DNA of 12,896 nt from UBA2329 sp964577215 (GTDB taxonomy: Bacteria > Bacteroidota > Bacteroidia > Chitinophagales > Saprospiraceae), in NCBI GenBank assembly GCA_964577215.1, contig CAZNYK010000118.1:1-12896 (forward strand), given 5' to 3'. Below are positions 6,463-12,845 of the stretch, piece by piece; within the stretch, counting starts at the first letter, position 1, and every line of letters starts with the position of its first letter. Made by a program: the position numbers and the translations under genes. The notes under the pieces are model-generated. The model was not told where the DNA came from and ran no database searches. It saw only the letters and a list, made by a program, of their open reading frames with translations.

Positions 6463-8781
6463 TTGAAGCGATACGTACTCCCATGGCTTTTCCTGTGGCT
6501 TTGCGCCGCCGCAATAGCGCAAGACCATAGTCCCTCTGTCTCCTTCTCCCTGCCGGGCGGCTTTTACGAGGAGCCGCTGGAACTTGCCCTATCCGCCAAT
6601 CCGGGCGCCAAGATATTTTACACCATAGACGGCAATAAACCCACCCCTCAATCGCACAGGTACAGAGTCCCGCTCAAACTCACAAGCACGGCAGCCGTGC
6701 GCGCCGTTGCCGTATCACCCGACGGGCGCACGGGCAAAACCTTTGCGGAAACCTACTTTATCGGAGAGCCTCCAAGCGGCATTCCGGTTATCTCTATCGC
6801 TTCGCCTCCCGGCTTGTTGTTCGACCCGGAGATAGGCCTGTTCATGGCCGGCGCCAAGTCAGGGGATGAGAGCTGGATGCAGCCCGGCGCCAATTTCTGG
6901 AGCAGGAAAGAGTTGGTGGCCCATGTTGAGATATTTGAGGATGACGGGCACTGCGTGTTCAACAGCCCGGTGGGTATGCGCCTTTTCGGGGGAATGAGCC
7001 GGCTCTTTCCCCAAAAATCCCTGGCCATAGTGGCCCGCGAGCGCTACGGCGAAAAGCGTTTTAACTACCCCGTCTTCGGCAAGGACGGGCCGAATAGCTT
7101 CAAGTTCCTCGTTTTGCGCAACTCCGGCAGCGACTTCGGCCGCGCTCACTTCCGCGACGCGCTCATGACCGGCCTGCTGAGCGATTGGGACATCGACAAA
7201 CAGGCTTACCGGCCCGCACACGTCTATATCAACGGGCAATACTGGGGCATCTACAACATCCGCGAAAAAATAAACCGCTATTTTATCGCCGGCCATCACG
7301 ATGTACACAAAGACAGCATTGACCTGATCGAACACCGCTACAACCTGCGCCGCGGCGACAAGGCGCACTACATGCGACTGCTCAGGTTCCTGCAAAATAA
7401 AGACCTGTCTGATCCTGCCAATTACGCCTGGGTAAAAACCCAAATGGACGTGGACAACTTCATGCATTTTCAGATAGCGCAGATATATTTTGACAACCAG
7501 GACGCAGGCGGCAACGTCAAATTCTGGCGCCCCCGAACCCCCGAAGGCCGCTGGCGCTGGATACTGTACGACACCGACTGGGGCTTCGGCCTGCATGATC
7601 CCAAAGCGTATCGCAACAACAGTCTCGAATTTCATACAGAACCCAATGGCCCATTCTGGCCCAATCCGCCCTGGAGCACGTTCATCTTGCGCAAACTGCT
7701 CGAAAGCCCTGAATTTAAAGCGGATTTCCTCATGCGCTTCACCGATCATCTCAATACCACTTTCCATCCCGACCGCGTGAATGCCGCTATCGAAGAAAAA
7801 TATCAGCAACTCCTGCCGGAAATGCCCCGGCATTTGGCTCGCTGGCGCCTCAGCCGGCAGAAATGGGAGCGCCACGTGGAGACCATGCGCACATTTGCCG
7901 CCGAACGGCCGGCATACGTTTTGCAACACTTAGCCGGGCGTTTCCGGCCGGGGGCCTTGCGCGAACTTCGGGCAAGCGCTTCTTTCGGAGGCACGCTCCT
8001 TGTAAATGACATCATAGAAGTAACCGAAGCCGGCGGCGATTTCGCCGGGCGTTATTTTGAATCCCAAAACCTGCGATTCAAGGCCGCGGCACTGCCGGGA
8101 TACCGATTTTCACATTGGGAAGGGTTGCCGGTAAGCACTGAGGAGCGGGAACTGTCGCTCCGGCTGCCGAAAGAAGGGCTTTTCATCCGGGCCGTATTCG
8201 AACCTTACATCCACCCTCTCGCCGACAAGATCATCATCAACGAGATCAGCCCGAGCAACTCCCGGACAGGCGACTGGATAGAGATTTACAACACCACCCA
8301 TGAACGCGTGGATATGAGCGGCTGGATTCTGGCCGACGCCCGCCATGAGGCAGCCCTTCCGGAGGCGAGTATCGGGCCGCGCGATTATCTCATCATCTGC
8401 CGCGACGAAGCCCGCTTCCGGCAGGTATTCCCCCAGGCGTATAACGTGTTCGGCATCATGACTTTCGGGCTGCATAAGCGCGAAGACCAGGCTTTCCTGT
8501 TCAGCGCCGATGGCGCATTGGTGAACGGCGTGCATTACCAGGCGCCGCCTACAGATTCCGTAATCACCCTGAGCCTGCTCATGCCGCACCTGAACAACAA
8601 GAACCCGCAAAACTGGGAAATTACCATGGATGAAGGTACTCCCGGAGCCGCCAATCCCTTTTACGTGCAAAGCCGCATATCCGCCATGCAGAAAGACTGG
8701 CTGGAAATTGGGATCGCCGCAGGCGTCTTCATGATATGCCTGCTGTTATTGCTCTTTCGCCACAACGGGCATTGGGGCTAA
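6463..8781 (+). CDS. Exported CotH-kinase family protein with chitobiase-type, InlB-like and lamin-tail domains
   Basis: A 772-residue exported protein. No in-frame ATG precedes it; the TTG at 6463 gives an ideal signal peptide (MKRYVLPWLFLWLCAAAIAQ). Residues 25-100 resemble a chitobiase/hexosaminidase C-terminal (FN3-like) domain (IFYTIDGNKPT). Residues about 150-480 are a CotH kinase domain: KSLAIVARERYG, FLVLRNSGSDF, YINGQYWGIYNIREK, NQDAGGNVKFW (345-355) and YDTDWGFG (369-376) with Asp370/Asp372 as likely metal ligands. CotH proteins are atypical kinases known from spore coats. An InlB-like repeat follows (about 510-555, ending GYRFSHWEGL), then a lamin-tail domain (588-725, INEISPSNSRTGDWIEIYN). 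A helix at 746-765 (IGIAAGVFMICLLLLLF) plus a short basic tail should anchor it in a membrane. The substrate is unknown. The 3' end overlaps the convergent gene by 36 bp. Confidence 0.9.
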   Translation: MKRYVLPWLFLWLCAAAIAQDHSPSVSFSLPGGFYEEPLELALSANPGAKIFYTIDGNKPTPQSHRYRVPLKLTSTAAVRAVAVSPDGRTGKTFAETYFIGEPPSGIPVISIASPPGLLFDPEIGLFMAGAKSGDESWMQPGANFWSRKELVAHVEIFEDDGHCVFNSPVGMRLFGGMSRLFPQKSLAIVARERYGEKRFNYPVFGKDGPNSFKFLVLRNSGSDFGRAHFRDALMTGLLSDWDIDKQAYRPAHVYINGQYWGIYNIREKINRYFIAGHHDVHKDSIDLIEHRYNLRRGDKAHYMRLLRFLQNKDLSDPANYAWVKTQMDVDNFMHFQIAQIYFDNQDAGGNVKFWRPRTPEGRWRWILYDTDWGFGLHDPKAYRNNSLEFHTEPNGPFWPNPPWSTFILRKLLESPEFKADFLMRFTDHLNTTFHPDRVNAAIEEKYQQLLPEMPRHLARWRLSRQKWERHVETMRTFAAERPAYVLQHLAGRFRPGALRELRASASFGGTLLVNDIIEVTEAGGDFAGRYFESQNLRFKAAALPGYRFSHWEGLPVSTEERELSLRLPKEGLFIRAVFEPYIHPLADKIIINEISPSNSRTGDWIEIYNTTHERVDMSGWILADARHEAALPEASIGPRDYLIICRDEARFRQVFPQAYNVFGIMTFGLHKREDQAFLFSADGALVNGVHYQAPPTDSVITLSLLMPHLNNKNPQNWEITMDEGTPGAANPFYVQSRISAMQKDWLEIGIAAGVFMICLLLLLFRHNGHWG

Positions 8782-9855
8782 CCCCGTCCTCCGTATCCAG
8801 TTGGGTATCAGGATGGCGCCTGCAAACAGGTACACATAATAGGAAACCAAGCGCCATACGGTGGCGATAATAGTGGAATACGTATTGTTGGTCACGTAGT
8901 CGGAGAGAAACCCGCCGAACAGGAGTTCAATTAAACCGGCGCCGCCCGGGGTAGGGCTGAAGGCAATGACAAAAAACATGGTTTTCAGGCGGGCGTAGAG
9001 TTCTACCTGCGTCATTAAGTCAAGGGGGAGCGAAGGAATGAAGGCGATGATGATAGCGCTGAGCAGCAAAAAGCGAGGCGCCCAGGCTAAGCCTGTGTGC
9101 CAGAAAGCAAGGAGGTGAAACCGGGCGCTTTCCTGCCTCAGCTCACCCGAAGCAATTACGAATTCATTGCCCAACACTACGGCGCGCCGCCGGAAACGCC
9201 GCAAAAACGACCAGGACGTGAGGCTGCCCAAAAAACGCTTTACCCGTTGCGGGCCGATAAATATTCCATAGAAAAACAGGATGGTATAGGCCGACATAAC
9301 GGCGTAGGCGATCAGGAAATAATAACCCCAGGCGCCCGTCTCAGCAAAGCTCGTGGCGCCGGGACGCATGATGGCAGGACCGATAATGAGATAAAAAACA
9401 GGCAGGCTCAGCAATAAAAATAAGCTGTCGAGCACAACGGTATAGAGCACGATAGCCGTCGATTTGGCCAAGCTCACCTTTTCCCGGCTCAGGATGAGAA
9501 AGGCCACCGCCGAGCCGCCTACGCTTGTGGGCGATACGGCAGAAGCAAACTCCCACAAAAAGATCAACTCTATGCTTTTCCGCCAGGAAAAAGCGCCGTG
9601 AGACAAAGCCCGCAAGCGGGCCGCGTACGCTAAGTGCCGCACCACGGCAAGCGCCAAAGCCACGCTCAGCCAGAAACCCATCCGGGAGGTCCAGCGCAGG
9701 GACGCAAACTCCGCCGGATCAAACTGCCGCCAAAACAAATAGGCCACCACGCCTACTCCTATGAGCGCAGGCAATATAATGCGCGAACTGCGCACGGAGC
9801 GGAGCCTGCGTTGTGTTTCAATTTCAGGAAGCAGGTCCTTGGGTGTTTCTTCCAT
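8746..9855 (-). CDS. LPG_synthase_TM (UPF0104/AglD-like) membrane protein
   Basis: A 369-residue membrane protein of the family formed by the transmembrane part of lysylphosphatidylglycerol synthase (PF03706, formerly UPF0104). It lacks the soluble aminoacyl-transferase domain of MprF, so it is more likely a lipid flippase or glycolipid-linked helper than an aminoacylating enzyme. After a charged cytoplasmic N-terminus (1-24), hydrophobic segments lie near 26-42, 60-76, 95-120, 133-160, 176-199, 252-273, 290-315 and 330-350. The family signatures SPTSVGGSAVAF (108-119) and SPTPGGAGLIELLF (300-313) are clear. ATG 9855 is the only good start. Its last 36 bases overlap the 3' end of the cotH-type gene on the other strand. 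The 55-bp repeat lies just upstream and may hold its promoter. Confidence 0.85.
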   Translation of the reverse strand: MEETPKDLLPEIETQRRLRSVRSSRIILPALIGVGVVAYLFWRQFDPAEFASLRWTSRMGFWLSVALALAVVRHLAYAARLRALSHGAFSWRKSIELIFLWEFASAVSPTSVGGSAVAFLILSREKVSLAKSTAIVLYTVVLDSLFLLLSLPVFYLIIGPAIMRPGATSFAETGAWGYYFLIAYAVMSAYTILFFYGIFIGPQRVKRFLGSLTSWSFLRRFRRRAVVLGNEFVIASGELRQESARFHLLAFWHTGLAWAPRFLLLSAIIIAFIPSLPLDLMTQVELYARLKTMFFVIAFSPTPGGAGLIELLFGGFLSDYVTNNTYSTIIATVWRLVSYYVYLFAGAILIPNWIRRTGLAPMPVVAKEQ

Positions 9856-9887
9856 GGGTTGAATTGTACCGGATTAATGCATAAAGA

Positions 9888-9942
9888 TCAGAACTTGTCG
9901 CAAAAATCTCTATTTTTTCGGCCTAAAACCAAAAAGATATGC
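9888..9942. repeat. 55-bp direct repeat, copy 1 (left edge of the gap)
   Basis: This 55-base stretch is identical, base for base, to 10043-10097 on the other side of the N run. It contains a small AT hairpin (AAAAAT-CTCT-ATTTTT, 9902-9917). On the minus strand it also contains TTTG (9933-9930), a 21-bp spacer and GATTTTTG (9908-9901), a one-mismatch -33/-7 pair that could serve the LPG_synthase_TM gene. The length is exactly 55, a standard de Bruijn k-mer size. Confidence 0.9.
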
Positions 9943-10042
9943 NNNNNNNNNNNNNNNNNNNNNNNNNNNNNNNNNNNNNNNNNNNNNNNNNNNNNNNNNN
10001 NNNNNNNNNNNNNNNNNNNNNNNNNNNNNNNNNNNNNNNNNN
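9943..10042. other. Scaffold gap (100 N)
   Basis: One hundred undetermined bases, the conventional placeholder length for a gap of unknown size. Both flanks carry the same 55-mer, so the real gap may be nil (overlapping contig ends) or may hide further sequence. Any open frame running through it is meaningless. Confidence 0.98.
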
Positions 10043-10097
10043 TCAGAACTTGTCGCAAAAATCTCTATTTTTTCGGCCTAAAACCAAAAAGATATGC
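10043..10097. repeat. 55-bp direct repeat, copy 2 (right edge of the gap)
   Basis: Exact copy of 9888-9942. It lies 28 bp upstream of the proposed GTG start of the VWA gene, and its sequence is open in that gene's frame but offers no in-frame ATG. Confidence 0.9.
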
Positions 10098-10125
10098 TAT
10101 TATACCTGGCGAAAAAATAAACAGG

Positions 10126-11256
10126 GTGGAAGAACGGCTTCACAAATGGCGGCTGATCCTCGGCGAGAAGGCCGACCCGGAAGGGCAAATAGCCCTGGGC
10201 GCCCAGGCGCAGGGAATGGACAATGTACTCGACGCCCTGTACGACAGCGACAGGCAGGGCGGCTTGGGCAGTTCCGCCCCGAACGTCAATCGCTGGCTGG
10301 GCGACATACGGCGCTACTTCCCCTCGCCGGTGGTACAGATCATGCAGCGCGACGCTCTCGACCGGCTCGGCATTCAAAAAATGCTGTTGCAGCCCGAACT
10401 CTTAGAGCGTATTGAACCCGACATCCATTTGGTTTCCATGTTGCTCTCGCTCAACAAGGTCATCCCTGCTCAAACCCGTGAAACCGCCCGCGCCGTGGTA
10501 CGCAAAGTGGTGGAAAGCCTGGAAAAGCGACTGCGCAATCCGCTGCGCCAGGCTGTTGAGGGCAGTATCCACCGGGCCGCTACCAACCGCCGCCCCAAGT
10601 TCCGGGACATCAACTGGCATCGCACCATTCAAGCCAACTTGCGCCATTACCAGCCCCAATACCAGACCGTCATCCCCGCCCGCCTCGTGGGGCACGGGCG
10701 CAAGGGGCAGCAACTTCGACACATTATTCTCTTATTGGACCAAAGCGGCTCCATGGCCGAGTCTGTAGTTTATGCCGGCGTATCGGCATGTGTGCTGGCT
10801 TCCCTGCGTTCTGTAAGGACCAACGTGGCGGCATTTGATACGGCTATAGCCGATCTGAGCGATTTCCTCCACGATCCGGTAGAACTGCTTTTCGCCACCC
10901 AGCTCGGAGGCGGCACCGACATCAATAAAGCGCTCGCATACGGCCAGACCCTCATTCGCCAACCCACAGATACCATCCTCGTTCTTATCAGCGACCTATA
11001 CGAGGGCGGCAATGCCAAGGAACTCATCCGCCGCTGTACCGCTGTGAAGGCCACCGGCGTACAATTCATAGTCCTGCTTGCGCTCAACGACAAAGGGGCT
11101 CCATCCTACGACCATCACATCGCCGGGCAATTGGCCGCCATGGACATACCTGCATTTGCCTGTACGCCCGACCAGTTTCCCGGCCTCATGGCCACAGCCA
11201 TCCGCAAGGAAGATATCCGGCAATGGCTCGGCAACGAAGGCATTGCCGCCAAATAA
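10126..11256 (+). CDS. VWA-domain protein of the CoxE / MoxR-associated type
   Basis: A protein of about 376 residues with an all-helical N-terminal half and a C-terminal von Willebrand A domain. The GTG at 10126 (GTG-GAAGAACGGCTT, MEERLHKWRLILG) is chosen because homologues begin near this EERL..WRLILG segment. No in-frame ATG exists back to the gap, so the start is uncertain. Conserved blocks are GGLGSSAPNVNRWLGDIRRY (45-64), PDIHLVSMLLSLNK (98-111) and DINWHRTIQANL (161-172). The MIDAS metal site is complete: DQSGSMAES (205-213), GGGTDINKA (261-269, Thr264) and ISDLYEGG (288-295, Asp290). In many bacteria this protein closes a cluster with a SWIM zinc-finger protein, DUF5691, a MoxR-type AAA+ ATPase and DUF5682. 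None of these is visible here. It probably acts as a chaperone-like partner of an AAA+ ATPase. It converges on kdsA. Confidence 0.85.
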   Translation: MEERLHKWRLILGEKADPEGQIALGAQAQGMDNVLDALYDSDRQGGLGSSAPNVNRWLGDIRRYFPSPVVQIMQRDALDRLGIQKMLLQPELLERIEPDIHLVSMLLSLNKVIPAQTRETARAVVRKVVESLEKRLRNPLRQAVEGSIHRAATNRRPKFRDINWHRTIQANLRHYQPQYQTVIPARLVGHGRKGQQLRHIILLLDQSGSMAESVVYAGVSACVLASLRSVRTNVAAFDTAIADLSDFLHDPVELLFATQLGGGTDINKALAYGQTLIRQPTDTILVLISDLYEGGNAKELIRRCTAVKATGVQFIVLLALNDKGAPSYDHHIAGQLAAMDIPAFACTPDQFPGLMATAIRKEDIRQWLGNEGIAAK

Positions 11257-11260
11257 CCCA

Positions 11261-11308
11261 TCTCAACTTCTCAACTTCTCAATTTCTCAACCTCTCAACC
11301 TCTAAACC
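11261..11308. repeat. Octamer tandem repeat (TCTCAACT-type, six units)
   Basis: Six consecutive 8-bp units: TCTCAACT twice, TCTCAATT, TCTCAACC twice, TCTAAACC. They fill almost the entire 45-bp gap between the convergent VWA and kdsA genes. The sixth unit includes the kdsA stop codon (TAG, 11304-11302 on the minus strand). The units drift from ACT to ACC along the array. Confidence 0.9.
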
Positions 11309-12123
11309 TCTCCTGAAATAGCCCCCCGTATCCTCAACAACCGCTCCATCAAGCCCTCCATCTTATCCAGGGGCAGCATATTGGCGCCGTCTGATTTGGC
11401 TTCGGCCGGGTTGGGGTGCGTTTCGATGAAAAGGCCATCCACGCCAACGGCCACGCCGGCCTTGGCAATGGTCTCAATGAGTGCCGGCTTGCCGCCGGTG
11501 ACGCCGCTCGCCTGGTTGGGTTGTTGGAGCGAATGCGTGCAATCGAGGATGACGGGCACGCCGAAGGACTGCATGACCGGGATGCCGCGAAAATCCACCA
11601 CGAGGTCCTGGTATCCGAAGGTGACGCCCCGTTCGATGAGCATGACGCGCTCGTTGCCGGACTGCCGCACCTTGTCCACGGCAAATTGCATACTCTCCGG
11701 GCTGACAAACTGCCCCTTTTTGACGCTAACGGCCTTGCCGGTGTGCGCGGCGGCTACGAGCAGGCTGGTTTGGCGGCAAAGGAAAGCAGGAATTTGCAAC
11801 ACCTCCACGTATTCGGCGGCCATGGCTGCTTCGGCTTCGGCGTGGATGTCGGTAGTGACCGGCACGCCGAAGGTTTCGCCCACCTTGCGCAGGATGCGCA
11901 GCGCTTTCTCGTCGCCGATGCCGGTGAAGGAGTCCAAACGCGAGCGGTTGGCTTTCCGGTATGAACTTTTGAAAATGAACGGAATGCGCAGCCGCTCGCA
12001 AAGAGCAACCAGCGTTTCGGCGGTTTCCATTACCACGGCTTCGCCTTCCACGGCGCATGGGCCGGCGATGAGGAAAAAGTTGCCGGAGTCAGTGTGGCGC
12101 AAATGAGGAACAGGGATATTCAT
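11302..12123 (-). CDS. kdsA: 3-deoxy-8-phosphooctulonate synthase (Kdo-8-P synthase)
   Basis: This cytosolic enzyme condenses phosphoenolpyruvate with D-arabinose 5-phosphate to give Kdo-8-phosphate, the precursor of the Kdo sugar of lipopolysaccharide. The ATG at 12123 gives 273 residues, the normal length; the frame opens upstream only at a TTG (12150). Marks are LIAGPCAVEGE (18-28), FKSSYRKANRSRLDSF (51-66), LDCTHSLQQPNQ (193-204), FIETHPNP (232-239) and SDGANMLPLD (244-253). Cys23, His197, Glu234 and Asp245 occupy the positions of the divalent-metal ligands of the Aquifex-type enzyme; the E. coli enzyme has Asn in place of the Cys. This is therefore the metal-dependent class. The gene is 73 bp downstream of a small membrane-protein gene on the same strand and converges on the VWA gene. 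It shows the host makes a Kdo-containing envelope. Confidence 0.95.
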   Translation of the reverse strand: MNIPVPHLRHTDSGNFFLIAGPCAVEGEAVVMETAETLVALCERLRIPFIFKSSYRKANRSRLDSFTGIGDEKALRILRKVGETFGVPVTTDIHAEAEAAMAAEYVEVLQIPAFLCRQTSLLVAAAHTGKAVSVKKGQFVSPESMQFAVDKVRQSGNERVMLIERGVTFGYQDLVVDFRGIPVMQSFGVPVILDCTHSLQQPNQASGVTGGKPALIETIAKAGVAVGVDGLFIETHPNPAEAKSDGANMLPLDKMEGLMERLLRIRGAISGEV

Positions 12124-12168
12124 GGCAACGGCTGTTGAGCAAGTCTGCAAACTGCACTACGCAGCACA

Positions 12169-12196
12169 TCAAAAATCATCAATCAAAAATCATCAA
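12169..12196. repeat. 14-bp tandem repeat (TCAAAAATCATCAA, two units)
   Basis: Two exact 14-bp units at 12169-12182 and 12183-12196, followed at 12197 by the start of a third (TCAAAACC). The third partial unit supplies the TCA that is the TGA stop of the membrane-protein gene on the minus strand. It lies in the 73-bp spacer upstream of kdsA. Confidence 0.9.
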
Positions 12197-12637
12197 TCAA
12201 AACCAATTCCCGTCAAGCCCGCTGCGGAAGGGCCAGGGAATAGCGGCAAAGATCACTGCCAAGCCGATGAGGTAAAACCAGAAGGTGGTTTTGCCTTTGG
12301 CGGCGGCATCGGCGGCCCTTTTGGCACGGCTGTAGCCCACCGTGATCAGCGCAACGGCGATGAGCATCATGGTGATGTGCTCCACCGTATAAAAGCGGAG
12401 AAGGGTATCTTTCATGACGCCCGCCTCGAAGCGCACGTAAGGGCTGAGGAAAAAGTACAGCACAAGCCCGAGCAACAGTTGCACATGTACGGATATCAGT
12501 GCATATAAAGACAGTTTGGAGGCGCCGGTCCGCCCGCCTTTCCAGGCTTGGAAGGCATTTAAGATGGCGGCAAGGAGCAGCAGCAGCACCACCCAGCGGA
12601 GGCCGGAATGAGCGCGGTCGAGAATTTGATACAGCAT
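12197..12637 (-). CDS. Small four-helix membrane protein with three conserved-looking histidines (cytochrome b-like, unproven)
   Basis: A 146-residue integral membrane protein with four hydrophobic segments (about 13-30, 43-64, 84-101 and 119-134). The ATG at 12637 (MLYQILDRAHSGLRWVVLL) is chosen; the frame continues upstream to 12715 but with residues unlike the family. His10 (AHSGLRW), His51 (SVHVQLLLG) and His87 (VEHITMM) sit at helix ends, the kind of placement seen in b-type haem proteins. Similar small Bacteroidota proteins are often labelled cytochrome B in databases, to my recollection. Haem binding is inferred only from the histidines. It precedes kdsA on the same strand, 73 bp apart with a tandem repeat between, so co-transcription is possible. 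Confidence 0.75.
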   Translation of the reverse strand: MLYQILDRAHSGLRWVVLLLLLAAILNAFQAWKGGRTGASKLSLYALISVHVQLLLGLVLYFFLSPYVRFEAGVMKDTLLRFYTVEHITMMLIAVALITVGYSRAKRAADAAAKGKTTFWFYLIGLAVIFAAIPWPFRSGLDGNWF

Positions 12638-12741
12638 GACGATGAATTTGTTGACGAATTGACGAACACGCGCAAAGATGCATTGTTCATCATACAAAAG
12701 TCCGAAAAAAGGCAAGAAAGATCGGTTTTTGCACTTTTCCT

Positions 12742-12770
12742 TTTGAATTGCAGGAAAATCTTTAGTTTTG
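12742..12770 (+). promoter_or_regulatory. Candidate Bacteroidota promoter (TTTG-N17-TAGTTTTG)
   Basis: TTTG at 12742-12745 and TAGTTTTG at 12763-12770 match the -33 and -7 consensus with a 17-bp spacer, pointing to the right and away from the small membrane-protein gene. The promoter would drive a plus-strand transcript into the hairpin and heptamer array and then beyond the window. No gene start is visible before the window ends. Confidence 0.4.
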
Positions 12771-12804
12771 TTCGCCGGGTGTAAAGCAGCGCTCTATGCA
12801 CTTC

Positions 12805-12833
12805 GACTTGCTTCGGCAAGCTCAGCACAAGTC
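12805..12833 (+). repeat. Hairpin with UUCG tetraloop nested in an outer inverted repeat
   Basis: CTTGC-TTCG-GCAAG at 12807-12820 forms a five-pair stem closed by the very stable C(UUCG)G tetraloop. The alternative outer arms GACTTG (12805-12810) and CAAGTC (12828-12833) can also pair. There is no following T-tract, so it is not a standard terminator. One copy of the flanking heptamer motif (GCTCTATGC) stands before it at 12791 and the array follows it. Confidence 0.6.
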
Positions 12834-12845
12834 GCTCAGTGCGCC

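Noticed and set aside
6457..6465. TATATTTTG as promoter of the CotH gene
   Set aside because: It has three bases rather than two between TA and TTTG and overlaps the start codon, so transcription would begin inside the gene.
6859..7929. 356-codon minus-strand open frame
   Set aside because: Antisense shadow of the CotH-kinase gene, in GC-rich sequence; the sense frame has clear family motifs and a signal peptide.
9888..10097. Two-copy CRISPR-like array
   Set aside because: Only two copies, 55 bp long, with Ns as the spacer and no cas genes; the assembly-overlap explanation is far better.
9634..10125. N-terminal extension of the VWA gene through the gap
   Set aside because: The frame only stays open because the 100 Ns cannot contain a stop, and its first part is antisense to the LPG_synthase_TM gene.
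11381..12106. 241-codon plus-strand open frame over kdsA
   Set aside because: Antisense to an unmistakable kdsA; it has no signature of its own.
12559..12828. 89-codon minus-strand frame
   Set aside because: Mostly spacer sequence plus an out-of-frame overlap with the small membrane-protein gene; no motif.
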